DNA of 64,000 nucleotides from the NCBI GenBank assembly GCA_964449455.1, contig CAYUYV010000006.1, positions 1 through 64,000 on the forward strand, read 5' to 3'. Each line of letters starts with the position of its first letter. Position 1 is the stretch's first letter. Position numbers and translations under genes: made by a program. The notes under the pieces are model-generated. The model searched no databases. It was not told the origin of the DNA and saw only the letters and a list, made by a program, of their open reading frames with translations. The stretch is from CAYUYV01 sp964449455. Lineage in GTDB: Bacteria; Pseudomonadota; Alphaproteobacteria; JAJFIK01. Shown here in pieces: positions 41,903-51,253 of this stretch.

Positions 41903-44047
41903 GTGGCACTTGGTTCCGCTCCGATCAATGGCGCCATTTACCGACTTGATACCGAAGAGGCATCTGTGCTGGTCCGGTGCGTCCAAAAGGGCGGCCCTTC
42001 CATTGTCTATTGGGGCGCTCGCCTGCCTGACCACCAGGGCGATACTGCGTGGGCCGATCATGGCGGCGTTCTCGATCGGGCCGTTCCCCATGGCGGGTTT
42101 GATGCGTTGCAGCCTTTGTTCCTGGTGGGGGCGTCAGACACGGTCTATGCCGGACAGCCGATCCTGACCCTGCGCCGCGAAAGCGGGCCTGTACGGACAG
42201 TATGGCGCCACACATCCATCCTGGAGGCCCAAGACGCGCTCTGCTTCAAATTGACGGACCCGGGCGAAAGTCTTGAGATTTCGGTCAGGATTGAGGTCGT
42301 CTGTGGCTTGATCGTCATTGGGCTGAACGTAACGAACAGCGTGGACGCACCGCTTTTTGTAGATCATTGTGCTGTCAGCATTCCAATTCCGGAAAGACTG
42401 TGTCGCATTCGGGTCTTTCATGGCCAGTGGTGCGGGGAATTTCAGCAGGAAGATATTGAGCTTCGATCCGGCCTTTATGCTCGGGAAAGCCGGGCGGGGC
42501 GTGCATCCCATCACGGCTTTCCCGGTTTCGTGCTGTCTGAGCGACCGCCCGTGCCGGATGCAGGAGAGTGCCTCGCGGTCCATTTGGGCTGGAGTGGCAA
42601 TCATCGCATGGGCGTCGAGCAGCTTTCTGACGGACGCAGACATATTTTTGCCGGCCCCCTGCTTGAACCGGGTGAAATTTGTCTTTCCGAGGGCCAAACA
42701 TTCCACATGCCATCGCTCTATGGCTGCCAGTCCCAAAAGGGCCTCAATGGCATTCGAGCGTGTACACACAGATTTGTCCGATCACAGCTTGTTCACCGAA
42801 AAATGCCTCCACACGTTCAACTCAATACCTGGGAAGTGGTCTATTTTGACCACGATCTGGACCGGCTGACGGCCCTGGCCACCGATGCAGCAGCGCTTGG
42901 GGTCGAGCGTTTTGTTCTTGATGATGGGTGGTTTGGCCGGCGGACGGACGATCGACGCGGCCTTGGGGACTGGTATCCACGGCCCAGTGCCTATCCGGAC
43001 GGCCTCACCCCCCTTTCGGACCATGTGCGTGGTCTCGGCATGACCTTTGGGCTCTGGATTGAGCCGGAAATGGTGAGTGCGGACAGTACTCTCTTCGAGA
43101 TGCACCCAGACTGGATTCTGGGACCGTCCGACCAGACTATGGGGCGCACTCAATACTGCCTCGATCTGGCGCAGCCGGATTGTTTTACCCATCTGCGGCA
43201 AACCCTGTTGGATCTTGTGGGCAAGGCCAAGCCCGACAGCCTCAAATGGGACATGAACCGGGACCGGGTCGGTGCCATCACCCAGGGACAGCCATCAAAT
43301 CACCGGCAGGTCCTGGCCCTTTACCGTTTAATGGATGATCTGCGTCAAGCCTATCCGAAGCTGGAGATCGAAGCCTGTTCGTCTGGTGGCGGGCGGCTAG
43401 ACTACGGCATTGTAGCACGGTGCGACCGGATCTGGCTTTCCGATGCCCATGATCCGGATATCCGAGCACAGATTTTCGAAGGCTTCAGTGTCTTTTTCCC
43501 GCCTGAACTTGCGGGCATGCATGTCGGACCCTCACCCAGTCACTTGACGGGGCGAAGTCTGTCCATGGAAGCCCGTATCGCGCTCGCCCTCTTGGGCGGT
43601 TTCGGTCTTGAGCTCGATGTCTGCGCGCTCGCTCTGCAGGATAAACAAGCCCTTCAGCGTGGCATCGCATTTTTCAAACGGTGGCGTCCACTATTCACGG
43701 ACTCGCGGTTTGAACATATATCGTATAGGGATGAATCCGTTACAGGGTTTCGAATGATAGAAGCCGGTGGTCGGAGGAGCCTTATTGCCGTGTTTCAACG
43801 GGCGCCGCGGAACCTGCCATCCCCGGGGGCCTTGCCCCTCTGTGGTGTTAATCCCGACTTTGACTACATCCTCCAATGCGTGATGGCCCCTCAAAGCTTG
43901 AGGTCCCGAGCCAAGCGCCAGCCGGCAATCTGGACGGATGCCTCCGTTACTGTAAGTGGCGCAGCGCTCTTGGCTTTCGGTCTCCCGCTGCCAGTTCTTG
44001 CACCGGGAGAAGCTGCGATACTCTCCATGGAGGCATGTGTGACGTAG
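41903..44047 (+). CDS. Alpha-galactosidase (GH36)
   Basis: A 714-residue glycoside hydrolase family 36 protein without a signal peptide. The N-terminal beta-sandwich runs to about residue 300. The catalytic barrel contains RFVLDDGWFGRR (about 337), TFGLWIEPEMVS (about 385), SLKWDMNRD with the nucleophile Asp (about 450) and SSGGGRLDYGIVARCDRIWLSDAHDPDIR with the acid/base Asp (about 493-521). It releases galactose from alpha-galactosides in the cytoplasm. Translation starts at GTG 41903 with GGAG eight bases upstream. It is the first gene of the galactose cluster. Confidence 0.92.
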   Translation: MALGSAPINGAIYRLDTEEASVLVRCVQKGGPSIVYWGARLPDHQGDTAWADHGGVLDRAVPHGGFDALQPLFLVGASDTVYAGQPILTLRRESGPVRTVWRHTSILEAQDALCFKLTDPGESLEISVRIEVVCGLIVIGLNVTNSVDAPLFVDHCAVSIPIPERLCRIRVFHGQWCGEFQQEDIELRSGLYARESRAGRASHHGFPGFVLSERPPVPDAGECLAVHLGWSGNHRMGVEQLSDGRRHIFAGPLLEPGEICLSEGQTFHMPSLYGCQSQKGLNGIRACTHRFVRSQLVHRKMPPHVQLNTWEVVYFDHDLDRLTALATDAAALGVERFVLDDGWFGRRTDDRRGLGDWYPRPSAYPDGLTPLSDHVRGLGMTFGLWIEPEMVSADSTLFEMHPDWILGPSDQTMGRTQYCLDLAQPDCFTHLRQTLLDLVGKAKPDSLKWDMNRDRVGAITQGQPSNHRQVLALYRLMDDLRQAYPKLEIEACSSGGGRLDYGIVARCDRIWLSDAHDPDIRAQIFEGFSVFFPPELAGMHVGPSPSHLTGRSLSMEARIALALLGGFGLELDVCALALQDKQALQRGIAFFKRWRPLFTDSRFEHISYRDESVTGFRMIEAGGRRSLIAVFQRAPRNLPSPGALPLCGVNPDFDYILQCVMAPQSLRSRAKRQPAIWTDASVTVSGAALLAFGLPLPVLAPGEAAILSMEACVT

Positions 44048-44072
44048 TCTCAGAGCTTGATAGGAATGGGCC

Positions 44073-44828
44073 ATGTTTGCACGCTATGATGATCTAAGCG
44101 GACAATCCGTGTTTATCACGGGAGGGGCAAGCGGTATTGGTGCTGCACTCGTAGAAGCCTTCGCCGCCCAAGGGGCCCGGGTTGGGTTTGCCGACATGGA
44201 CGAAGCGGCCGGGCGCGCGCTCGAAGCGGCCCACCAAGACTCCGAACGCGTGGCCTTCTTTCGTGTCGATCTGCGAGACATCAAGGCAACCCAATCGGCG
44301 ATTGCGATGGCGATGGACCGCTTCGGCCCTGTCACAATACTGATCAACAATGCAGGCCATGATGCGCGGCACAGCCTCGAAGACCTTGATACCAAGCTCT
44401 GGGATGATCTGATGGCGATCAATCTGCGCCCCCATGCTTTCACGACAAAGGCCTGCGCGCCGGCCATGCGGACGGCCGGCTACGGGTCAATCATTAATCT
44501 TACATCGAACAATTATCTCCTTGGGCTGAGCGGTTATCCCGCCTACGCCACTGCCAAGGCTGCGGTAGCGGGATTGACGAAGGTCTTGGCCCGGGAGCTT
44601 GGGCCGGCTGCCATCCGCGTCAACGCTATCGCGCCTGGCTGGGTGATCACAGAACGCCAGAGACGCTTATGGCTCACGCCAGATGCCGAGAAAGATCTGC
44701 TTGAGGCCCAGGCTCTAAAACGTCTGCTGATGCCGGAAGATATTGCGTCCATGGCCCTATTTTTGGCCTCGCATGCCAGCCGCGCCATCACCGGGCAGCT
44801 TTTTATTGTGGATGGTGGTCGGGTCTGA
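44073..44828 (+). CDS. SDR dehydrogenase, probably D-galactose 1-dehydrogenase
   Basis: A 251-residue classical short-chain dehydrogenase: VFITGGASGIGAAL (about 13-26), ILINNAGHD (about 90-98), the Ser in LTSNNYL (about 144), YPAYATAKAAV (about 154-164, Tyr-x3-Lys), and C-terminal GQLFIVDGGRV. It sits between alpha-galactosidase and the KDGal kinase, so oxidation of galactose to galactonolactone is the likely role. That substrate is inferred from context; the fold only shows an NAD(P)-dependent dehydrogenase. Confidence 0.75.
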   Translation: MFARYDDLSGQSVFITGGASGIGAALVEAFAAQGARVGFADMDEAAGRALEAAHQDSERVAFFRVDLRDIKATQSAIAMAMDRFGPVTILINNAGHDARHSLEDLDTKLWDDLMAINLRPHAFTTKACAPAMRTAGYGSIINLTSNNYLLGLSGYPAYATAKAAVAGLTKVLARELGPAAIRVNAIAPGWVITERQRRLWLTPDAEKDLLEAQALKRLLMPEDIASMALFLASHASRAITGQLFIVDGGRV

Positions 44829-44829
44829 C

Positions 44830-45786
44830 ATGGCGGATGAGATCATTGCTGCTGACTGGGGATCCTCCCGCCTGCGCCTTTTTCTTCTGCATCGGGATGG
44901 CCGTGTGCTGGCAAAGCGCTATGCGGATGATGGTGTGTTCGCCGATAATTCCGATCCCTATGCAGACCGATTTACGAGTCATGCAGCCGATTGGCTCTCC
45001 CGGCCGAGCGTGTCGTCCATCCTGATCTGCGGCATGGCGGGGAGCGACAGGGGTTGGATTGCCGCGCCCTATATTCCCTGTCCCGCCACTCTCAATGGGA
45101 TCGCAGGCGGGCTGGTGGCTGTGTCTCTGGCAGGCCCGTCCGGCCAATTGCTTGTCAGGATTGTTCCCGGTGTCGACATCGCTGGCGGGGTGGGGCAGCG
45201 CAAAGGAGACCCCGGCGATGTGATGCGTGGAGAAGAAACGCTGATCCTTGGTTTGATCGGCCAGGGGATCAAACAGGCGACACTCTGTATGCCCGGTACC
45301 CATTCGAAGTGGGTTCGTCTCGCCGAAGGAACGATCGAGGCCTTTGAGACCTTCATGACCGGCGAGTTGCGGCAAATCCTGTTGACCAGCTCTTCCCTTC
45401 GGCCAGAGTGTGCACAGACGGACGACTGGGACGCCTTTTACGCCGGAGCCGAACGCGTCGCGCAAGGCGCACCATTAACCCATGTTCTGTTTGGAGCCCG
45501 CGCGGGCCGCCTCAGGCACACTCTTGATGCACGGAGTATCGCCAGCTACATGTCTGGCGCGCTCATCGCCCATGAAGTCATTCATGGAATTGGATATGGT
45601 CGTGATACGGATGGGCATCTTCGGGATTGCTCTGCGCTCCACCTTCTGGCTGAGGACGCGGTTGGCGAGGCCTATCAGCGTGTGTTCACCATGCTCGGTT
45701 GTTCGGTAACGGTGCAAGATGCTGAACTATGTGTGATTGCCGGGCTGCGCGCCATTGCAGCAGAGGCCGGCTTGTGGGACGGGTGA
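44830..45786 (+). CDS. dgoK: 2-dehydro-3-deoxygalactonokinase
   Basis: A 318-residue DgoK-family sugar acid kinase. IIAADWGSSRLRLFLL (about 5-20) is the phosphate-binding start, SILICGMAGSDRGW (about 63-76) and LCMPGTHSKWVRL (about 155-167) are family landmarks, and FETFMTGEL follows. It phosphorylates 2-keto-3-deoxygalactonate. ATG 44830 lies immediately after the SDR stop codon, and dgoA follows 17 bases downstream, so this is one operon. Confidence 0.9.
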   Translation: MADEIIAADWGSSRLRLFLLHRDGRVLAKRYADDGVFADNSDPYADRFTSHAADWLSRPSVSSILICGMAGSDRGWIAAPYIPCPATLNGIAGGLVAVSLAGPSGQLLVRIVPGVDIAGGVGQRKGDPGDVMRGEETLILGLIGQGIKQATLCMPGTHSKWVRLAEGTIEAFETFMTGELRQILLTSSSLRPECAQTDDWDAFYAGAERVAQGAPLTHVLFGARAGRLRHTLDARSIASYMSGALIAHEVIHGIGYGRDTDGHLRDCSALHLLAEDAVGEAYQRVFTMLGCSVTVQDAELCVIAGLRAIAAEAGLWDG

Positions 45787-45803
45787 AGGGAGCGGGGGGC
45801 GCC

Positions 45804-46445
45804 ATGACTTATCAAAGGGACTGGGAAACTGCTCTTTGTAACATGCCCCTCATTGCCATTCTTCGCGGTGTGGTGCCGGATCAGGTCGAGGGGATTGCCG
45901 ATTGTTTGTGTGGTGAGGGGTTCACGATCCTTGAGGTGCCCCTTAATTCTCCGTCTCCATTCGATAGCATTGCCGCGCTTGCCAAATCCCATGGAGACAG
46001 GGCCATCATCGGAGCGGGGACGGTCACAACGATTGATGAGGCTGCCCAGCTTCGCGATGCGGGGGGCCAGCTTGTCGTCAGCCCCCATTGCGACCCGTCC
46101 TTAATCCGATGGTGCGCGGATGCCGGACTGATTGTCGTGCCAGGCGCGGCGACGCCCAGTGAGGCCATCAGTGGACTGCGGGCCGGCGCCTCGGCACTCA
46201 AACTCTTTCCCGCAGAAGCCATCCCACCAGCGGCCATGCGTGCCATGTCCACCATTCTGCCGTCAGGCACGCGCCTGTTCCCCGTCGGCGGAATCACGCC
46301 AGAGCGCATGCTCGATTATAAGGGGGCCGCGGGGTTTGGCATAGGGTCGGCCCTTTTTTCTCCGGACCGGTCCATGGATGAGCTCCGGGAACGGGCAATC
46401 GCCTTCGCCGGCGCGTGGCGGATGTTTGAGGGAGGACAAGAATGA
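45804..46445 (+). CDS. dgoA: 2-dehydro-3-deoxy-6-phosphogalactonate aldolase
   Basis: A 213-residue KDPG/KDPGal aldolase. LIAILRGVVPDQ (about 16-27, catalytic Glu position replaced within the RG motif as in DgoA), FTILEVPLNSPSPFDSI (about 43-59), GAGTVTTIDEA (about 72-82), LVVSPHCDPSLI (about 92) and SALKLFPAE with the Schiff-base lysine (about 132) are present. VGGITPERM binds the phosphate. It makes pyruvate and glyceraldehyde 3-phosphate. The stop overlaps the GH42 ATG. Confidence 0.88.
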   Translation: MTYQRDWETALCNMPLIAILRGVVPDQVEGIADCLCGEGFTILEVPLNSPSPFDSIAALAKSHGDRAIIGAGTVTTIDEAAQLRDAGGQLVVSPHCDPSLIRWCADAGLIVVPGAATPSEAISGLRAGASALKLFPAEAIPPAAMRAMSTILPSGTRLFPVGGITPERMLDYKGAAGFGIGSALFSPDRSMDELRERAIAFAGAWRMFEGGQE

Positions 46446-48397
46446 AGCTGGGCGTTTGTTACTATCCCGAACATTGGCCTCAAGAACAGTGGGCGGACGA
46501 TGCAGCCCGCATGGTCGAGTTGGGGCTTTCCACCGTTCGAATTGGTGAATTTGCCTGGAGCCTGATCGAGCCCGACCCTGGCCGCTTTGACTGGGCCTGG
46601 TTGGACAGGGCCATTGCAACGCTTTCTGACGCGGGCCTTTCCATTATTTTCGGCACGCCAACGGCCACACCACCGAAATGGCTGATTGATAGGTCTCCGG
46701 ACATTTTGGCCTGGGGCCGCGATGGGCGCCCAAGGCGATTCGGCTCCAGGCGACATTATTGTTTCTCAAGTCCGACCTACCGACGCGAGACTGCGCGGAT
46801 CGTTACAGCGCTTGCGGAGCGTTATGGTTCGCACCCGGCAATTATCGCTTGGCAGACGGACAATGAATTCGGATGTCATGACACGGTGCGAAGCTATTCA
46901 CCGGCCGCCATTGCCGCCTTCCGGCAGTGGCTTGCGGGCCGCTACGGCACAATCGACGCTTTGAACGAGGCTTGGGGCACATCCTTCTGGAGCCAGACCT
47001 ATCGCACCTTTAAGGATGTCGACGCACCGACGGAAACGGTTACGGAAGCGCACCCCGCCCATGTCATGGACTTTGCGCGGTTCTCTTCGGATCAGGTCAT
47101 CAGCTATAATCATCTTCAGGCAGATATAATACGTCACCATGCGCCGAACCGGATTATTGTTCACAATTTCATGGGTTTCTTTACACAGTTCGATCATTTC
47201 CGCCTATCGCAAGATCTTGATGTGGCGTCCTGGGACAGTTATCCCATCGGCAACCTGAACGTCTTTTGGTTCTCCTCGGAAGAAAAACGCCATTGGCTGC
47301 GCCAAGGGCACCCGGATCTGCAAGCCTTTCACCACGACCTTTACCGAAGCTGTGGGCGCGGCCGGATGTGGGTCATGGAGCAGCAGCCCGGTCCAGTCAA
47401 TTGGGCGCCGGTCAATCCAGCGCCAGCCAAGGGTATGGTCCGCCTATGGACGATTGAGGCAAGGGCCCATGGGGCGGAGCTTGTTTCCTATTTCCGCTGG
47501 CGCCAGGTTCCGTTCGCCCAGGAACAAATGCATGCCGGGCTTCTGGGCCGGGATGGCCGAATGGACCAGGGCGGCATTGAGGCGCGGGCAGCGGCCGAAG
47601 ACCTTGCCGTTTTAGGAGCGGCCTCCGAGGGCCCGCGGGAGGTCGCACTGATCCTCGATTATGACGCCCATTGGGCTGTTGAAACCCAACCCCATGGCGC
47701 CGGCTTTCGCCACGATCGGTTATGCTTTGAATTCTACAGCGCCGCGCGTGCGAACGGATGCAATATCGATATTCTGCCTCCGGATGCTTCTCTTGATGGC
47801 TATAAGCTGGCGGTCATTCCGTCCCTTCCAATTTGGCCTCGTGGGTTGGTGGAGCGGTTGGCTCAAGCGGGCTGTCCTGTCGTCATTGGGCCACGGACCG
47901 GTGCTCGGACAAACACCATGCAGCTCCCCGAGCGGATGGCTCCGGATGGATTGCAGGACCTTATCCCAATCAAGATTCGCAAAGTGGAGACGCTTCCAGC
48001 TGGCGCTGAGTCCCACGGGCAGATCAATGGTCAGACCTTTTCCGCAGCGATGTGGCGGGAAGATGTGGAGGCGGACTTCTCTGCCCATGCGTCCACGGAT
48101 GATGGTTGCGGTATCTGGTTTGCATCGAAGAATGTGCACTACCTGGCCTGCTGGCCCGATGCCGTGCTTCTCGACGCGGTCTTGAAGGCCGCGGCACAGG
48201 AGGCCGGATTGGCGCCCTTCGACTTGCCCCGTGATATCCGGGTCCGGAGGGACAGTCGCCATCTGTTCATATTCAATTACGGCCATGAACCCTTTGACGC
48301 ACACGCATTGATCCGTCATTTCCAGGTGACGGGCCGCGTTCTGGGAGACGCAATTGTGCCGCCCTATGATCTTAGTGTCTGGGCCAAGGCGGGATAG
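46442..48397 (+). CDS. Beta-galactosidase (GH42)
   Basis: A 651-residue family 42 beta-galactosidase. It starts KLGVCYYPEHWPQEQW and has IRIGEFAWS-type segment VRIGEFAWSLIEPDPG. WQTDNEFGCHDT (about 140-150) holds the acid/base Glu and VMEQQPGPVNW (about 308) the nucleophile Glu. A beta-galactosidase trimerisation domain spans about 395-590. No signal peptide, so it acts on imported galactosides. It overlaps dgoA by ATGA and converges with the dehydratase gene. Confidence 0.93.
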   Translation: MKLGVCYYPEHWPQEQWADDAARMVELGLSTVRIGEFAWSLIEPDPGRFDWAWLDRAIATLSDAGLSIIFGTPTATPPKWLIDRSPDILAWGRDGRPRRFGSRRHYCFSSPTYRRETARIVTALAERYGSHPAIIAWQTDNEFGCHDTVRSYSPAAIAAFRQWLAGRYGTIDALNEAWGTSFWSQTYRTFKDVDAPTETVTEAHPAHVMDFARFSSDQVISYNHLQADIIRHHAPNRIIVHNFMGFFTQFDHFRLSQDLDVASWDSYPIGNLNVFWFSSEEKRHWLRQGHPDLQAFHHDLYRSCGRGRMWVMEQQPGPVNWAPVNPAPAKGMVRLWTIEARAHGAELVSYFRWRQVPFAQEQMHAGLLGRDGRMDQGGIEARAAAEDLAVLGAASEGPREVALILDYDAHWAVETQPHGAGFRHDRLCFEFYSAARANGCNIDILPPDASLDGYKLAVIPSLPIWPRGLVERLAQAGCPVVIGPRTGARTNTMQLPERMAPDGLQDLIPIKIRKVETLPAGAESHGQINGQTFSAAMWREDVEADFSAHASTDDGCGIWFASKNVHYLACWPDAVLLDAVLKAAAQEAGLAPFDLPRDIRVRRDSRHLFIFNYGHEPFDAHALIRHFQVTGRVLGDAIVPPYDLSVWAKAG

Positions 48398-48424
48398 ACA
48401 GTGGGCCCTGCAGATACGGGTCTG

Positions 48425-50155
48425 TCAGTGGCTGTCACGCGCGACCGCGGCGCCGCGACAGCCTTTCAGGAAACTGAAATCGGCGCCCTTGTCCGCCTGC
48501 TCGACCTGTTGAACATAGAGGCTTGCATAGCCCGACACGTGGTTGGGTGGCGCAGGGCGCCAAGCCTCTCGGCGGCATTGTAGATCCGTATCAGGAATGT
48601 CAAGATGCAGACGGCGCGCCTCCACATCGAGCTCGATCATGTCGCCATCCATGACATGGGCGATCGGGCCCCCAGCGGCAGCTTCCGGCGCAGCATGCAG
48701 AACCACAGTACCGAACGCGGTCCCGCTCATGCGGGCGTCCGAGAGGCGCACCATGTCCCGCACCCCACGCTCCAGAAGTTTCTTCGGGAGCCCCATATTG
48801 CCGACCTCGGCCATGCCGGGATACCCAATCGGGCCGCAATTCTTCAAGACCATCACGCATGACTCATCAATGTCCAGATTCGGATCATCAATACGCGTTT
48901 TGTAGTCCTCAATGGTCTCGAACACGACAGCGCGACCTCGGTGGCGCATGAGGGCTGGGCTCGCCGCCGATGGTTTGAGGATGGCTCCGTCGGGCGCCAG
49001 ATTGCCTCTCAAAACGGTGATCCCACCTTGGGCCGCAATGGGATGGATCACCGGCCGGATGACGTCGTCATTGAAGCAGTCAGCGCCGGTAAGACTCGCA
49101 GACATCGTTTCTCCACTCGCGGTAAGGCTGTCGCCGTGAAGCAGGTTGGCCTCCAGCAAGCGCCTCAAAACCACCGGCAGTCCGCCCGCGTAATAAAAAT
49201 CCTCCATCAGATAGTCGCCTGAGGGTTGCAAATTTACCAGGGTCGGAACATCTTTGCCAAGACGGTCCCAGTCTTCGAGGGTGAGCGGCGTTTCAATCCG
49301 TCCGGCAATGGCCAGGAGATGGATGACGGCATTGGTCGAACCACCCAAGGCGGCATTGGCGCGGATCGCATTCTCGAAAGCCTTGCGGGTCAAGATCGTC
49401 GACAAACGCAGATCCTCATGGACCATCTCAACAATGCGCCGCCCTGTCATATGGGCCGCCACATAACGCCGAGAGTCGACGGCCGGAATCGCGGCGGCGC
49501 CTGGAAGGGTCAGGCCCAAGGCCTCCGACAGACCTGCCATGGTAGAGGCGGTGCCCATGGTCATGCAGTGGCCGGCGGAACGGGACATGGCGGCTTCCGC
49601 GGCCATGAAATCCTCCAGTGACATGGTCCCCGCCCGGACGCTTTCGCTGAACTCCCAGACACCTGTCCCCGAGCCAATGATCTGGCCACGGAAGTGACCA
49701 TTCAGCATGGGACCTCCAGGCAGGACGATGGCCGGAAGGTCGCAACTCGCCGCTCCCATGACCAGCCCGGGGGTCGTCTTGTCGCAACCGGTGAGCAAAA
49801 CAACACCATCGACGGGGTTGCCCCGGATGGCTTCCTCCACATCCATGCTCATCAAGTTTCGGAAAAGCATGGCCGTGGGACGGAGCATGGTTTCTCCGGT
49901 CGAAAAGACCGGAAACTCAAGGGGAAAGCCACCTGCTTCGTACACGCCGCGTTTGACATGATCGGCCAGTTTGCGAAAATGGGCATTGCAGGGTGTGAGC
50001 TCGGAGAAGGTATTGCAAATGCCGATTACGGGCCGGCCATCGAAGAGATGATCCGGATAGCCCTGATTGCGCATCCAGCTCCGATGGATAAAACCATCCT
50101 TGTCCTTCGGTCCGAACCAGGCTTGGGAGCGCAGTGGCGGACGGCTCTTGGTCAT
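48425..50155 (-). CDS. IlvD/Edd-family sugar-acid dehydratase, probably galactonate dehydratase
   Basis: A 576-residue iron-sulfur dehydratase. The three cluster cysteines are in GICNTFSELTPCNAHF (about 45-60), LLTGCDKTTPG (about 120-130) and SAGHCMTMGTAST (about 193-205), as in arabonate/xylonate-type dehydratases. LSDARMSGTAFG and CGPIGYPGMAEVGNMGLP are further landmarks. In this context it should convert galactonate to 2-keto-3-deoxygalactonate, replacing the enolase-type DgoD of enterobacteria. It lies 25 bases downstream of the lactonase gene. Confidence 0.85.
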   Translation of the reverse strand: MTKSRPPLRSQAWFGPKDKDGFIHRSWMRNQGYPDHLFDGRPVIGICNTFSELTPCNAHFRKLADHVKRGVYEAGGFPLEFPVFSTGETMLRPTAMLFRNLMSMDVEEAIRGNPVDGVVLLTGCDKTTPGLVMGAASCDLPAIVLPGGPMLNGHFRGQIIGSGTGVWEFSESVRAGTMSLEDFMAAEAAMSRSAGHCMTMGTASTMAGLSEALGLTLPGAAAIPAVDSRRYVAAHMTGRRIVEMVHEDLRLSTILTRKAFENAIRANAALGGSTNAVIHLLAIAGRIETPLTLEDWDRLGKDVPTLVNLQPSGDYLMEDFYYAGGLPVVLRRLLEANLLHGDSLTASGETMSASLTGADCFNDDVIRPVIHPIAAQGGITVLRGNLAPDGAILKPSAASPALMRHRGRAVVFETIEDYKTRIDDPNLDIDESCVMVLKNCGPIGYPGMAEVGNMGLPKKLLERGVRDMVRLSDARMSGTAFGTVVLHAAPEAAAGGPIAHVMDGDMIELDVEARRLHLDIPDTDLQCRREAWRPAPPNHVSGYASLYVQQVEQADKGADFSFLKGCRGAAVARDSH

Positions 50156-50180
50156 GGCGTCTTCTTCCTCGTCCGTTCAA

Positions 50181-51047
50181 TCAGTTGGCAAATCGATAAG
50201 GTGCGATGCCGTGAACGCCGGGGCGGCACTGGAACAGGCCACCGGCAAGGGGTTGCTCTTTTAATTGATCGGGGCTGAGCAGCCAGCGGGCTGTCGTGAT
50301 AAAGAGTGTTCCAAGATCATCGCCGCCAAATGCGCAGCTTGTGATATTGGAAACGGGCAGGCGAAGCTCGTCGATCCAGCGCCCATCAGCACTGTAACAC
50401 CGAACGGATGATCCACCAAACAAGGTGATCCACAGGCACCCTTCGGAGTCGACGGTCATGCCATCCGGGTGCCCCTCATCGGCTGTAAATGTCAAAAAAA
50501 GATCCGGGTCGGAAGCCTCTCCATCAGCCGACAGACGATAGGCGTAGATCTTGCGATCCTTGGTGTGCGTGAAATAGAGGATTTGTCCATCCGGGCTGAA
50601 TGCCGGACCATTGGTGATCACAACACTGGTGGCGATGCGTGTAAGGGTTAGGTTGGGTGCGAGCCTGTAGAGCGATCCCGTGGGCGCCGTTTCCCCATTG
50701 TCCATGGATCCGAACCAGAATGCGCCATCGGGGCCGGCCTTGCCGTCATTGAACCGATTATCCGGACAGTCTTTTTCGGGGTTTTCGAGCACTTGGGTAA
50801 TTTTCCCCGCGTCATCCATCATCGCGAGGGTTTTTGCATAAGCGGCGATGAACCCGCCGCGCTCACGTGCTGCGAAGCAGCAGAGCGACTGTTCAAGTGG
50901 CACGGTTGTGGATGTGCCTTGCAGCGAATCATGGATGAGAAGGCGCCTGTCCTTAATGTCTGTCCACAGCAGCCGCTGTGTTCCCGGATCCCAAACCGGC
51001 CCTTCGCCCAAAATCGTCTTTGCATCCCAAATACAGTGAGGCTGCAT
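50181..51047 (-). CDS. SMP-30/gluconolactonase family sugar lactonase
   Basis: A 288-residue six-bladed propeller lactonase. LGEGPVWDPGTQRLLWTD (about 13-30) holds the metal-binding Glu, RFNDGKAGPDGAFWFG (about 98-113) and VVITNGPAFSPDG (about 140-152) the Asn ligands, and DEGHPDGMTVDSEG (about 190-203) the metal/catalytic Asp. It would hydrolyse galactonolactone made by the SDR enzyme. AAGGAAAGCACGGC before ATG 51047 fixes the start. It is divergent from the symporter and forms an operon with the dehydratase. Confidence 0.88.
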   Translation of the reverse strand: MQPHCIWDAKTILGEGPVWDPGTQRLLWTDIKDRRLLIHDSLQGTSTTVPLEQSLCCFAARERGGFIAAYAKTLAMMDDAGKITQVLENPEKDCPDNRFNDGKAGPDGAFWFGSMDNGETAPTGSLYRLAPNLTLTRIATSVVITNGPAFSPDGQILYFTHTKDRKIYAYRLSADGEASDPDLFLTFTADEGHPDGMTVDSEGCLWITLFGGSSVRCYSADGRWIDELRLPVSNITSCAFGGDDLGTLFITTARWLLSPDQLKEQPLAGGLFQCRPGVHGIAPYRFAN

Positions 51048-51253
51048 GCCGTGCTTTCCTTCCACCGCTCGCGGTCTCGCACCGCTCCCTGGCCCATGCG
51101 CGAAGGGTAGGGGGAGGGGCATCCTTGCCGCAAGGGTTTTGGGGCAGTCGCCACGCCCGTGCCAGATGGCTGGTTGCGCCGGGGAAAGTGTGTAAGCTGA
51201 TGGACAAAGAGGGGCCGCTGGCTCTCAAGGACCCATCAATGGGGAGGGGCGAT

